From Paenibacillus sp. DMB5 (lineage in GTDB: Bacteria; Bacillota; Bacilli; Paenibacillales; Paenibacillaceae), in assembly GCF_001517085.1 (NCBI RefSeq), contig NZ_LRAC01000129.1:30879-94878 (forward strand): a stretch of 64,000 nucleotides of DNA, read 5' to 3'. The notes beneath the pieces were generated by a model. The model saw only the letters and a program-made list of their open reading frames with translations, was not told the origin of the DNA and searched no databases. Positions 51,942-61,743 of this stretch are shown piece after piece. The position numbers were made by a program, and so were the translations under genes. Every line of letters begins with the position of its first letter. Within the stretch, counting starts at the first letter, position 1.

Positions 51942-52187
51942 TTAGTCCTCCAATTCGTAGCGGTAATCCTCGATCACCGTGTTGGCCAGCAGCTTTTCAC
52001 ACATTTCCTTGAGGCGTCCTTCCGCTTCAGCACGGTTGTCCGTGTCGAGCGTCAGCTCCATATATTTGCCGATACGCAAACTTTCAACTTCCTGAAAACC
52101 TACCGAATGAAGAGCTCCCTGCACGGCAACACCTTGGGGATCGAGCACGCTTTTCTTGATGGTGACATAGACTGTCGCTTTTAACAT
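51942..52187 (-). CDS. purS: FGAM synthase accessory subunit
   Basis: 81 residues: ATVYVTIKKSVLDPQGVAVQGALHSVGFQEVESLRIGKYMELTL. Small beta-alpha protein that bridges PurQ and PurL. Its place between purC and purQ is standard in Bacillales. Confidence 0.95.
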   Translation of the reverse strand: MLKATVYVTIKKSVLDPQGVAVQGALHSVGFQEVESLRIGKYMELTLDTDNRAEAEGRLKEMCEKLLANTVIEDYRYELED

Positions 52188-52252
52188 ACGCTTGTAGTTC
52201 CTCCTAAATTTTAATGAGCTGATTTATCTTGATCATAAAAAAGAGAGTTGTC

Positions 52253-53143
52253 TTACAAATCCTTGCCGGTAAGCCGGTGATAGATATCCCGGTAGCGGCG
52301 GCTGGTCTCCTCTACCACTTCCTGCGGCAGCGGGTCAGGCGTGCTGTTCTTGTCCCAGGAGGATGCGGAAAGATATGTCCGGACCGGCTCCTTGTCCATG
52401 CTGTCAATCTCGATATCAAGCGCATATTTATCTTTAGCCCAGAAGCGGGAGGCATCCGGTGTGAAAATCTCATCGATAAGAATCACCTTGCCGTCCAGCA
52501 GCCCGAACTCGAACTTGCAGTCTGCGAGAATGATCCCGCGTTCCTCACAATACGCTCTGGCAAAAGCGAACAGCTTCAGGCTTTTCTCCTTCAGCTCCAG
52601 TGCCAGCTCGGCGCCGATTTGCTCCTGCATCTGCTCAAAAGGAATGTCCTCATCGTGACCGACATCATTCTTAGCGGCAGGCGTAAAAATCGGCTGAGCC
52701 AGCACGGCGTTCTTGCGCAGACCCTGCGGAAGCTCAATCCCGTTGACCTTGCCGGTCTCCTGATACTGCCTCCAGCCTCCGCCGGTAATGCAGCCGCGTA
52801 CGACACATTCAATATCGATTCGCTCGGCTTTGCGCACGACCATGATGCGGTTTTTGAGCGCTTCCCGGTCCTTTACAACGCCGCCGAGCTGATCGACATC
52901 AATGTGGACGACGTGATTTTCGATCAGGTTCTTCGTCAGCCCGAACCAGAAGGCGCTCAGGCGGTTTAGCACATTGCCTTTGTCCGGCACAGCCGGATCG
53001 AGCACATAATCAAATGCGGAGATCCGGTCCGTAACAACGATCAGTACCTCTTCCCCCAAATCGTACAATTCGCGGACCTTTCCTTTATAGAGCAGCGGTG
53101 CATTTACGAGCTCCACAGCCGTGGATACGGCAGGGTGTGTCAT
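52253..53143 (-). CDS. purC: SAICAR synthetase
   Basis: 296 residues, longer than the B. subtilis form and of the eukaryote-like type. LYKGKVRELYDLGEEVLIVVTDRISAFDYVL, ECVVRGCITGGGWRQY, DEIFTPDASRFW. Adds aspartate to CAIR. Between purS and purB. Confidence 0.9.
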   Translation of the reverse strand: MTHPAVSTAVELVNAPLLYKGKVRELYDLGEEVLIVVTDRISAFDYVLDPAVPDKGNVLNRLSAFWFGLTKNLIENHVVHIDVDQLGGVVKDREALKNRIMVVRKAERIDIECVVRGCITGGGWRQYQETGKVNGIELPQGLRKNAVLAQPIFTPAAKNDVGHDEDIPFEQMQEQIGAELALELKEKSLKLFAFARAYCEERGIILADCKFEFGLLDGKVILIDEIFTPDASRFWAKDKYALDIEIDSMDKEPVRTYLSASSWDKNSTPDPLPQEVVEETSRRYRDIYHRLTGKDL

Positions 53144-53181
53144 GACCTTTCCTCCCTCAACTTTTTATTGCTTCGTTTCTC

Positions 53182-54477
53182 CTAAATCAGCTCCAGCTTG
53201 CGGAAAATCGTATCCACATGCTTCAGGTGCCAGGAAGGGTTGAAGGCATCCTCGATCTCTTCCGGGCTGAGCACGGCAGTGATCTCAGGAGTAGCCTCGA
53301 CGATATCACGGAACTGCGTCTGCTCTTCCCAGGCCTGCATTGCACGCGGCTGAACGGTGTCGTATGCCTGCTCGCGGCTGAAGCCCTTGTCGATCAGCTT
53401 GGTCAGGATACGGCCGGAGAACGGTACGCCGAAGGTGCGGTTCATGTTGCGCTTCATGTTTTCCGGGAACACAGTCAGGTTCTTCACGATGTTGCCGAAG
53501 CGGTTCAGCATGTAGTTCAGCAGCATGGTTGCATCCGGCAGGATAATCCGTTCTACGGAAGAGTGCGAGATATCGCGCTCATGCCAGAGCGGCACATTCT
53601 CGTACGCTGTAACCATGTGGCCGCGGATCACGCGGGACAGGCCGGAAATATTTTCGCAGCCGATCGGGTTGCGTTTGTGCGGCATGGCGGAGGAACCTTT
53701 TTGACCTTTGGCAAAAGCTTCTTCCACCTCGCGGATTTCGCTCTTTTGCAGTGCACGGATTTCAGTAGCGAACTTGTCGAGCGATGTGGCTACCAGCGCC
53801 AGTGCAGCCATGTATTCCGCGTGGCGGTCACGCTGCAGGGTCTGGGTGGAGATTGGTGCAGGGCTCGTACCCAGCTTTTTGCAGACGAATTCTTCTACGA
53901 ACGGGTCAATGTTGGCATAGGTGCCGACTGCTCCGGAGATTTTGCCGAACTGAACGCCTTTAGCGGCATGACGGAAGCGCTCCAGGTTACGTTTCATTTC
54001 CTCGTACCACAGCGCCATCTTGAGGCCAAAGGTTGTAGGCTCGGCATGTACTCCGTGCGTGCGGCCCATCATCGGGGTGTCTTTATAAGCAATTGCCTTA
54101 TCTTTAAGAATCTCGATGAAGTTGATAATGTCCTTCTCCAGAATTTCGTTCGCCTGACGAAGCAGGTAACCCAGCGCTGTATCTACAACGTCTGTGGAGG
54201 TTAATCCGTAGTGCACCCATTTGCGTTCTGCACCCAGGCTCTCGGATACGGCACGCGTAAAAGCAATAACGTCATGGCGGGTTTCGAGCTCAATTTCATT
54301 GATCCGGTCAATGTCGAATTTCGCATCCTTTCGCAGCTTGGCGGCATCTTCCTGCGGAATGACTCCCAGCTCGGCCCAGGCCTCACATGCACAAATTTCT
54401 ACTTCAAGCCAGGCGTTGAATTTATTTTCTTCGGTCCAGATGGCCCGCATTTCAGGTCTGCTGTAACGTTCGATCAT
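53182..54477 (-). CDS. purB: Adenylosuccinate lyase
   Basis: 431 residues from ATG 54477 overlapping the purK stop (ATGA). Signature SSAMPHKRNPIGCENISGLSRVIRG; GRTHGVHAEPTTFGLK with catalytic His; SDTVVD-like VHYGLTSTDVVDTALGYL. Cleaves SAICAR and adenylosuccinate. Confidence 0.95.
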   Translation of the reverse strand: MIERYSRPEMRAIWTEENKFNAWLEVEICACEAWAELGVIPQEDAAKLRKDAKFDIDRINEIELETRHDVIAFTRAVSESLGAERKWVHYGLTSTDVVDTALGYLLRQANEILEKDIINFIEILKDKAIAYKDTPMMGRTHGVHAEPTTFGLKMALWYEEMKRNLERFRHAAKGVQFGKISGAVGTYANIDPFVEEFVCKKLGTSPAPISTQTLQRDRHAEYMAALALVATSLDKFATEIRALQKSEIREVEEAFAKGQKGSSAMPHKRNPIGCENISGLSRVIRGHMVTAYENVPLWHERDISHSSVERIILPDATMLLNYMLNRFGNIVKNLTVFPENMKRNMNRTFGVPFSGRILTKLIDKGFSREQAYDTVQPRAMQAWEEQTQFRDIVEATPEITAVLSPEEIEDAFNPSWHLKHVDTIFRKLELI

Positions 54478-55735
54478 ATCTTTGAGTTCCTCCAAAAGTT
54501 AGTTTGCTCTACCCAGGACAGCCCGTCGCGGGTATCCTTGCAGAGCAGGTTGATATGGCCCATCTTGCGGCCGGTTTTACTCTCGGTCTTGCCGTATATG
54601 TGAAGCTTGGGGGCAACCCCCAGCTTACCTGCTGCTTCATCAGCCTGTCCCGTCCGTTCGATCACTCCGTCCAGATGCTGTCCCAGCACATTCACCATAA
54701 CCACCGGTGTCAACAGTGAGGTATCGCCCAGAGGGAGATTGCAGATTGCGCGGATATGCTGTTCGAACTGAGAAGTTGCGCATGCGTCCATCGTGTAGTG
54801 CCCCGAATTATGCGGCCGCGGCGCCAATTCGTTGACGAAAATTTCCCCGTCCTCCGTAACGAACATCTCTACAGCCAGCAGTCCGACAGCATTAAGTCCG
54901 GCTACCAGGCATTCTGCCAGCTCACAGGCACGCTGCTGAAGCTCCTCAGAGACCCGGGCAGGCACGATCGACAGGTGCAAAATGTTGTTTACATGGATGT
55001 TCTCCGCCGGCGGGAAGCTCTTCACTTCCCCCGAGGTGCTGCGTGCGGCGATGACGGAAATTTCGCACTGGAATTTCACGAATTTCTCCAGCACCAGCTC
55101 CGGTGCTGCAGCTCCTTCAGAAGCGCCCGGTGCTACCTGCCGGAAGGCTGGCTCCAGCTCATCCGGCTGGCGGATGACGGCTTGCCCCTTGCCGTCATAC
55201 CCCCCTGTGGCTGTCTTCAGCACACAGGGCAGGCCCAGCTCGGCAGCCGCGGCGGTAAGCTCCGCCAGGCTGCGACCTTGCGGTACGGGGCGACGGGTAC
55301 GCCCGCCGCCTCGATCGCCGCCTTCTCGCGCAGCCGGCGCTGCGTCGTATACAGCAGCGCGCTGCCCTGCGGCACGTACGATTCTTCTGTCAGCAAGGCG
55401 GCTACGCCGGCATCGACATTCTCGAACTCGTACGTGATCACGTCCGCGCGCTGCGCCAGCTCCCGCGCCGCGTCCCGGTCATTGTACGCCGCGGTAATCT
55501 GCGGCGTTACCTGCCCGCACGGCGCATCAGTCGCCGGATCCAGCGTTACGAAACGGTAGCCCATGGCGATGCCGTCCAACGCCATCATCCGGCCGAGCTG
55601 GCCGCCGCCGAGCACGCCGATCGTCGTCTGCCCCGGCAGCAGCGTGCGGGGCGTCCCAAGGCTCTTGTCCTCACCGGCTTGAACCTGTGCCCCGCCGCTC
55701 ATCTGTCCTGCCGCCTTCAGTTCTTCGTGCCTCAT
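54474..55735 (-). CDS. purK: 5-(carboxyamino)imidazole ribonucleotide synthase (frameshifted)
   Basis: About 420 residues when joined. ATG overlaps the purE stop. A ~36-residue N-terminal extension precedes TTIGVLGGGQLGRMMALDGIAMGYRFV; ATP-grasp region LKTATGGYDGKGQAVI and MFVTEDGEIFVNELAPRPHNSGHYTMDAC. A GG run near 55274 is one base short: the frame otherwise ends after PYRKVAAWRSLPPRL. The purK relic at 1427-1668 has one more base at the matching place. Makes N5-CAIR with PurE. Confidence 0.9.
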
Positions 55736-56217
55736 AAGCTCTCGCTGCTTTCCAGCACTTCACGCTCGATTCTCTCGCGGCGCTCCTGCACCCGGCCCTG
55801 TACCTTAGGGTCAAACGCGCCGATGATCTGAGCCGCCAGCAGTCCCGCATTGGTTGCGCCAGCCCGGCCGATCGCTACCGTTGCCACCGGAATGCCGCCC
55901 GGCATCTGCACGATCGACAGCAGCGAATCCAGCCCGTTCAGCGCTTTGGTCTGCACCGGCACGCCTATTACAGGCAGGATCGTCTTCGCAGCCACCATCC
56001 CTGGCAGATGCGCCGCTCCGCCCGCTCCGGCAATAATGACCTTCAGTCCGCGGCCCGCCGCCTCTTCCGCATAACGGAACATCAGATCCGGCGTACGGTG
56101 CGCAGAGACTACCTTTTTCTCATACGGTACGTTCAGCTCCTCAAGCACGGCACAGGCATGCTCCATCGTCTCCCAGTCTGACTTGCTGCCCATGATAACT
56201 CCAACCTGCACTGACAT
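55732..56217 (-). CDS. purE: N5-CAIR mutase
   Basis: 161 residues. VGVIMGSKSDWETMEHACAVL, PYEKKVVSAHRTPDLMFRY, IAGAGGAAHLPGMVAAKTILPVIGVPV. Class I PurE, operon's first gene. Leader of about 330 bases holds the riboswitch and terminator. Confidence 0.95.
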   Translation of the reverse strand: MSVQVGVIMGSKSDWETMEHACAVLEELNVPYEKKVVSAHRTPDLMFRYAEEAAGRGLKVIIAGAGGAAHLPGMVAAKTILPVIGVPVQTKALNGLDSLLSIVQMPGGIPVATVAIGRAGATNAGLLAAQIIGAFDPKVQGRVQERRERIEREVLESSESL

Positions 56218-56307
56218 GTTTCAACCTTCCCCTCCGCTCGATATAGAAGCTCTTTGTCGTATGCTCTCTAAGTTTGTCCTATTTCAGACCCGTTTTCCAT
56301 AATTCCG

Positions 56308-56357
56308 AAAAAAAAAGCCCGGATTCCAGACGCATGATGCTGCGGGTGGACCCAGAC
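56308..56357 (-). terminator. Intrinsic terminator of the pur leader
   Basis: Imperfect stem with 3' arm GCGTCTGGAATCCGGGC pairing with GTCTGGGTCCACCCGC, followed by nine T on the minus strand, 90 bases before purE. It would be the off switch of the riboswitch. Confidence 0.65.
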
Positions 56358-56475
56358 TACTGGAGGAAGCAGGGGAAGACTCCTCCGGCACGGAGGCATT
56401 ACGAACAGCTCAGCCGCAAAAGCCCGCCACTCCGGTACGGAGCAGTGCTGAGGGCTGTCCCAGTCATCCTATTTC

Positions 56476-56542
56476 CTCGTAGTCCGGCAATTTACGGTTA
56501 CCGGGTAGAAACTTCCGGGCCCTATTCCCGGTTTTATACGAG
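56476..56542 (-). ncRNA. Guanine-class purine riboswitch
   Basis: On the minus strand P1 arms CTCGTA and TACGAG enclose TATAAAACC, GTTTCTACC and CCGTAAA. The specificity base is C (GACTA, not GATTA), so guanine or hypoxanthine would be the ligand, as in xpt-type aptamers. Between aptamer and terminator lie about 120 bases able to form alternative stems. Confidence 0.9.
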
Positions 56543-56557
56543 CTCTTCATAGGTTCA

Positions 56558-56586
56558 GTTTAACAATGCCCTACACTTCGTGTCAA
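56558..56586 (-). promoter_or_regulatory. pur operon promoter
   Basis: TTGACA (56581-56586) and TTAAAC (56558-56563) spaced 17 bases on the minus strand; the -10 is weak. The start site would be near 56551, and the PurR boxes fall at about -39 to -51 and -70 to -82, the B. subtilis positions. Confidence 0.55.
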
Positions 56587-56589
56587 CTT

Positions 56590-56633
56590 AAACACGAACA
56601 TTAATATATTGACACATGAAATTGTTCGCTTTT
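56590..56633. promoter_or_regulatory. Pair of PurR boxes
   Basis: AAACACGAACATT (56590-56602; 11 of 13 to AWWWCCGAACWWT) and, inverted, ATTGTTCGCTTTT (56621-56633; 12 of 13), 18 bases apart. PurR binds pairs in this layout and releases them with PRPP. Confidence 0.75.
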
Positions 56634-56643
56634 GGCTACAAAA

Positions 56644-56674
56644 AAAGGGAGGGACACCGAAATGCCCGCCCTTT
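56644..56674 (-). terminator. Terminator of uspA
   Basis: AAAGGGCGGG/CCCTCCCTTT stem, then TTTT on the minus strand, ten bases after the uspA stop. Confidence 0.75.
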
Positions 56675-56683
56675 ATTCATCTA

Positions 56684-57118
56684 TTATTTTACAACCAGCA
56701 CCGGAATCCGGGCGCTCTGCACCACATTGTGGCTGACACTGCCCAGGACAAATTCACGTATTCCGCCGAGTCCGCGGCTGCCGATTACAATAACGTCCAT
56801 TCCCTGCTCCTTGGCATAATTCAGAATCACTTCAGCCGGGGAACCCTGCAGCAGCTCAACCGTCGCATTCAGGCCTTCGGCTTCCAGACGCCCTCTGACC
56901 TCATCGGTAGTCTGCACCGCCAAATCATAATAATCCTTGTTCACTGAAGCCGGCAGAGGCGCGAGAGCTTCCCCAATGAAGAACCGGGGGAATTCGAATG
57001 CGTGTACGACGTAAATGGAAGATCCGGGAGTTACCTTAGCCAGTTCGATCGCCCGCTCAAGCGCTTGATTGGAAGCTTTGGAACCGTCATAGGCGAGCAA
57101 AATTTTAGAGAATAACAT
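56684..57118 (-). CDS. uspA: Universal stress protein
   Basis: 144 residues from ATG 57118 behind GAGGTGG. USP fold: LLAYDGSKASNQALERAIELAK, VIVIGSRGLGGIREFVLGSVSHNVVQSARIPVLVVK with the ATP-binding GX2GX9G(S/T) motif. Cytosolic stress protein. Confidence 0.9.
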   Translation of the reverse strand: MLFSKILLAYDGSKASNQALERAIELAKVTPGSSIYVVHAFEFPRFFIGEALAPLPASVNKDYYDLAVQTTDEVRGRLEAEGLNATVELLQGSPAEVILNYAKEQGMDVIVIGSRGLGGIREFVLGSVSHNVVQSARIPVLVVK

Positions 57119-57169
57119 GTACGCCACCTCTTTTTCATTTTGATTAACCAGCAGTCCAAGTACAAACCG

Positions 57170-57433
57170 CTATCTTAAAAAATACCCGTACAGCAAAATA
57201 TTAAGCAGCAGCAGCAGCGGAATGCCGATCCGGAAGGAAGTATGTCTGGTTTTATGCCGTTTGCGGTACATGGCAATGAGTATGCCAAGCGCGCCGCCCA
57301 TGAACGCCAGCAGAAACAGCGTCTTCTCCGGCACTCGGTCCCGTCTTGCCCGGGCTTTGTTCTTGTCCTCGGACATCACCACATAGGCGATAATATTAAT
57401 CAGCACAAACCACACCAGTACCCCTTTGACCAT
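57170..57433 (-). CDS. DUF1294 membrane protein
   Basis: 87 residues from ATG 57433 after AGGAGG. Starts VKGVLVWFVLINIIAYVVM, then RVPEKTLFLLAFMGGALGILIAMYRKRHKTRH and a third hydrophobic segment. Typical DUF1294 motif AFMGGALG..M..FRHKT(R)H. Function unknown. Confidence 0.8.
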   Translation of the reverse strand: MVKGVLVWFVLINIIAYVVMSEDKNKARARRDRVPEKTLFLLAFMGGALGILIAMYRKRHKTRHTSFRIGIPLLLLLNILLYGYFLR

Positions 57434-57525
57434 CGTTCCGGCCCCTCCTCCTTGCATCCTGCCTATCTTCTATTATATTCCCCTTGCTTCAAAAAACCAA
57501 TAACCTCACATAAGCTGCCAAGGTG

Positions 57526-58778
57526 CTAACCTGCTCTGTTAATCTTTTTGGCAGAGACACCGGACTCCCGGAGCCATACCCACGACAATACAGCAGCCAA
57601 AGCAGCAGCAATACCGCCCAGCCAAAAGCCGCCTCTTAGCCCGTAAGCAGCACTCATCCAGCCCGCTACAAACGGACCGCCCGACATCCCTACCGCATAG
57701 ACAGCCTGATAAAAGCCCATTGCAGTCGCCCGTTTAAACGCGCCACATCCGAGACGGATTTACCCAGCAGCAGCGGAAAAATCAGCCCTTGCATAAACCC
57801 GTTCCCCACCTGGGTTGCACAAAGCGCAGCCAGCGTCGGCATGGACGGGATCAGCAAAGTGAACACAGCGCTTCCCGCAAAGCCCAGCAGCAATGTCCCC
57901 CTGTCACCCAGCAGCCTGCCGAACAGCCGTGATCCGTACAGTGTAGCTGCAGCATGCGGTACCATAAAGGCCAGTGTCAGCCAGCCCAGGCTCTCCTTGC
58001 TTGCCCCGATATCCAGCGCCTGATTCGGCGTATAGCCGAACATCGTAATGAACAGCACACAATGCGCCAGCACCGATAAAAGCGAGACCTTAACCAGCAG
58101 CGGCTCCTTCATAACACCTGCAAGATCTTTCAGCCGGATTCCGCCTTCGCGTTTCTCCTGCCGCTGTTCGGGCAGGCGCAGAACGAGAAGCATAGCGAGC
58201 ACAGCTACAATGCTGCCGACGATAAAAGGCATATTCCAGCCCCAGTGCTCCACCATATAACCGCTGATCATCATGCTCGACAGCTGGGCAATTACCGTAG
58301 TGAACTGCAGCATACCCATCGCTTTTTTGGCTTCCTCTTTTGGAAAATATCCCGCGAACATCACCGAGTATACGACCCATGCGGATGCCGCAATCCCCGA
58401 AACTGCGCGTGCCACCAAAGCCCATACCGGGTCTGCCCCTGCCATAAAAATCAGGCAGCTTGCTCCGCTTGCGATCAGCCCCAGATAAATGAAAGGCCGC
58501 CGCCGGTTCAGATAATCCGACCCGATTCCGATCGGCAGCCGGAACAGAATCTGCATCAGCCCGTATACGCCAAGCACTGCACCGACCATAACATAGGATG
58601 CCCCCAGGTGCTCCACATACGGTGAGAGTACAGGCACATAAATATAAGAGGAAAACCAGAACATAAAGACGATTACCAAAAAGAAAATCCGGCTGCTCCC
58701 CCTCCCGGCCGGAGATTGTGCCCCTTGTACCTGCTTCTGTTGCCTTTCTGCCAGTGCCATTTCTGTTATCCGCTCCAT
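57526..58778 (-). CDS. MFS transporter (frameshifted)
   Basis: About 417 residues joined. Twelve predicted TM segments; motif A-like LMQILFRLPIGIGSDYLNRRRPFIYLGL (about 75-102). A T/A run near 57733-57735 is one base short; without it the protein ends after GRLQWAFIRLSMR, and with it continues KRATAMGFYQAVYAVGMSGGPFVAGWM (TM 10-11). ATG at 58778 or 58760 possible. Substrate unknown; drug or sugar efflux are options. Confidence 0.75.
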
Positions 58779-58897
58779 TCCTGTGCATATCTCGATATAG
58801 ATGTAACATTAACATTATGCAAACTTTTCTGCTATCGCGTAAGTAAAAATAACAGGATCATCCCGCAGCTATGAACGGTATTATCATCCTAATCAAA

Positions 58898-58929
58898 ACA
58901 AGACTGCAGAGTATCTCCGCAGTCTTGTT
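58898..58929 (-). terminator. Terminator after topB
   Basis: AACAAGACTGC / GCAGTCTTGTT perfect stem with ten-base loop; only a short T-rich tail (TTTTG). Confidence 0.5.
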
Positions 58930-59012
58930 CCATTCGTAGCAGCAGCGATACTGCCTGACTTAAATCGTCCTCTGCAGATCAATTCTCCTAACACAGATAA
59001 TTACACACTATG

Positions 59013-61151
59013 TTATTTCCCCTTCGCCTTTGCCTCCATGGCCGCTTTCAGCAGATCGCCAAGGTTCGAGCCGGCACTTTCCTGTTTGCTGTACTGCTGA
59101 ACCAGCTTCTGCTGCTCGCGCTTGTTGATATGCTTGTGGTCTTTATCCATTGTCTCCGTTATCCCGCAGCCGAGACACTGCACATACAGGCCGGCTTTAC
59201 CCTCTTTAAGCTCCATTTTCTTGTGGCATTGCGGGCAGCGGCGGTTAGACAGCCGCTTCTCGCCTGCCCGGGTATAACCGCAATCGTCTGCCGGACAGAC
59301 CAGCAGCTTGCCGCGCTTCGTCTTCTTCTCCAGCATTCTGGTTCCGCATTCCGGACAATGGCTGGCCGAGACATTATGCGGCTTGTATTCCGCTCCGCTG
59401 CTCTTGACGCCGGAGACCAGCTCCTGCGCCATGCTGCGGATGCCCTGCAGGAATGGTTCCGGCTTGCCCTGTCCGCGGGCGATCCGCTCGAGCTCACCTT
59501 CCCAGCGTGCAGTCAGCTCAGGCGTGCGCAGTTCCGCTGACACCAGTCCAATCAGCTGCTTGCCTTTGCCCGTCGGATGCAGCAAATTGCCTTGACGCTC
59601 GATTGTATCCGAGCTGACCAGCTTCTCAATGATATCCGCGCGGGTTGCCGGCGTACCAAGCCCGTGCTTCTCCATCTGGGTCAGCAGCGATGCTTCATTA
59701 TAACGCTTGGGCGGCTGTGTCCGGCCTGGACGCACAATGCAGCGCTGGACCTTAACGGTTTCCCCCTCGCGCAGCTCCGGCAGCTTCACACTGCCGGCTG
59801 CTGGTTCATCCGTCGAGTTCTCTTCTTCGTCATCACTGCTCATATCTCCGCCATAGACCTCACGCCAGCCGGCATCCTTTACTGTCGTGCCTTTGACATG
59901 GAAGCTCTCGCCTTCAACGCTAACTGTCACTGCTACAGCATCATAACGCGCCGGCGGATAGAACAGGCTGATAAAGCGGCGGACAATCAGATCATAGAGC
60001 TTCCGTTCCTCCGCACTAAGCTGGTTCAGCAGCACCGTCTGCTCCGTTGGAATAATCGCATGGTGATCGCTCACCTTGCTGTCATCCACAATCCGTTTGG
60101 TAATCGGCAGCGGCTTACGCAGCAACGGACGCGCCAGAGCAGCATATGGCCCTACAGCAACGCTATCCAGACGCTCCTTCAGTGTCCCCGTCATATCTGA
60201 GGTCAAATAACGGCTGTCCGTACGCGGATAAGTGACCAGCTTATGCTGCTCGTATAGCTTTTGCAGCACACTTGAGGTTTGCTTAGCCGAGAATCCAAAC
60301 TTCCGGTTTGCATCCCGCTGCAGCTCCGTAAGATCATAGGCCAGCGGATGCGGCTCGCTTTTCTCGCTTTTTTGCACCTTGGCTATCCGGCCTGATCGTC
60401 CGGTCAGCTTATCCTTAAGTGCAGCCGTCTTCTCCTTATCAAAAATCCGCCCGTCCCCGCCCTGGGCACGCCACCCTGCCTGAAAGCTGCCAAAATCAGC
60501 AGTAAGCAGCTCATACTCCTGGGAACGGAACCCCGTAATCTCGTTTTCCCGGTCCATGATCATCCCAAGTGAAGGCGTCTGTACACGGCCCGCCGACAGC
60601 GGTGCACCGAACTTACACGTCAGCGCCCGGGTTACATTCAGCCCAATCATCCAGTCTGCCTCGGCACGGCAGCGCGCCGACTCATAGAGCCGGTCGAAAT
60701 CCCGCCCGGGACGTAAGGAGGCGAAGCCTTCCTTGATCGCTTTATCGGTCTGCGAGGAGATCCACAGCCGCTTAAACGGCTTTTTCCAGCCTGCCATATT
60801 CATAATCCACCGCGCCAAAAGCTCTCCCTCACGCGCAGCATCCGTAGCCACAATCAGCTCTTCAATATCCTGCCGCTTCATTAGCTGCTGTACCGCTTTA
60901 TACTGCTGGCTGGTCTCCCGCAACACCTTCAGCTTCGCCTTCTCCGGCAGGATCGGCAGATCCTCCAGGGCCCAATTCGCAAACTTACTATTATAATCCT
61001 CCGGCTCCGCCAGGCCGACTAAATGCCCTAGCGCCCAGGTTACGACATATTTAGGACCTTCAATATAGCTTTTCTGTTTATTTCCACAGCCCATTACGCG
61101 TGCAATCTCACGCGCTACCGAGGGCTTTTCTGCAAGCACCAGTGTCTTCAT
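59013..61151 (-). CDS. topB: DNA topoisomerase III
   Basis: 712 residues. Toprim: VLAEKPSVAREIARVMG and VATDAAREGELLARWI (the second Asp of DxD is Ala, as I recall in some Firmicute TopB). Catalytic Tyr in VTYPRTDSRYL. RVQTPSLGM and PLAYDLTELQRDANRKFGFSAKQT as expected. C-terminal zinc ribbons (CPECGTRM, CPADDCGYTR, CPQCHKKM). Type IA topoisomerase that relaxes and decatenates. Own promoter with TATAAT upstream. Confidence 0.9.
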   Translation of the reverse strand: MKTLVLAEKPSVAREIARVMGCGNKQKSYIEGPKYVVTWALGHLVGLAEPEDYNSKFANWALEDLPILPEKAKLKVLRETSQQYKAVQQLMKRQDIEELIVATDAAREGELLARWIMNMAGWKKPFKRLWISSQTDKAIKEGFASLRPGRDFDRLYESARCRAEADWMIGLNVTRALTCKFGAPLSAGRVQTPSLGMIMDRENEITGFRSQEYELLTADFGSFQAGWRAQGGDGRIFDKEKTAALKDKLTGRSGRIAKVQKSEKSEPHPLAYDLTELQRDANRKFGFSAKQTSSVLQKLYEQHKLVTYPRTDSRYLTSDMTGTLKERLDSVAVGPYAALARPLLRKPLPITKRIVDDSKVSDHHAIIPTEQTVLLNQLSAEERKLYDLIVRRFISLFYPPARYDAVAVTVSVEGESFHVKGTTVKDAGWREVYGGDMSSDDEEENSTDEPAAGSVKLPELREGETVKVQRCIVRPGRTQPPKRYNEASLLTQMEKHGLGTPATRADIIEKLVSSDTIERQGNLLHPTGKGKQLIGLVSAELRTPELTARWEGELERIARGQGKPEPFLQGIRSMAQELVSGVKSSGAEYKPHNVSASHCPECGTRMLEKKTKRGKLLVCPADDCGYTRAGEKRLSNRRCPQCHKKMELKEGKAGLYVQCLGCGITETMDKDHKHINKREQQKLVQQYSKQESAGSNLGDLLKAAMEAKAKGK

Positions 61152-61277
61152 ATTTCTCTCCTTTCCCTTTCAACAACTCATTATACCATTATTCAAAAGA
61201 GCGCAAATATCGTCAGGCGAAAATCCCTTCATCTAATATAAACTGAAAATAACCGTCAGCCGAAAGGAGTCACAGCA

Positions 61278-61721
61278 ATGTCTGATTCAGAAATGTATAA
61301 TATAGTTCCCGTAGGTGTAGTATCCGGAACCCAGGGTAACCTGCAGATTGAGATAAAGCCCCACTACAGAGCAGCACTCAAGGGATTAGAGGAGTTCAGC
61401 CACTGTCAGATTCTCTGGTGGATTCATGAGTTTGCCGATGATGTTTTCCGGGCCACCACACAGATCGAGCCTCCTTATGATGCGCCGGTAACAGGTGTAT
61501 TTGCTTCCCGTTCCCCCGTACGTCCAAACCCTATAGGTCTTAGTGTGGCAGAGATTATCTCTGTTGATGCGGTTGAAGGGATTATTGAGGTTGGCGGACT
61601 GGATGCTTATCCGGGGACGCCAGTATTAGACATTAAAGCTTATTTTCCGACTACAGACCGTGTCCGTCATGTGAAGGTTCCAGCTTGGGCATCCTCATGG
61701 GGCGAGTGGGTGGGGGAATAG
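61278..61721 (+). CDS. trmO: TrmO-family tRNA methyltransferase
   Basis: 147 residues. TsaA/TrmO fold: VPVGVVSG, GLEEFSHCQILWWIHEF, FASRSPVRPNPIGLSVAEIISVD, LDIKAYFP. Methylates t6A37 of tRNA in E. coli. GAAAGGAG upstream; divergent from topB with 126 bases between. Confidence 0.8.
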   Translation: MSDSEMYNIVPVGVVSGTQGNLQIEIKPHYRAALKGLEEFSHCQILWWIHEFADDVFRATTQIEPPYDAPVTGVFASRSPVRPNPIGLSVAEIISVDAVEGIIEVGGLDAYPGTPVLDIKAYFPTTDRVRHVKVPAWASSWGEWVGE

Positions 61722-61743
61722 AATTAGGCCAGGGGGAGAATGA

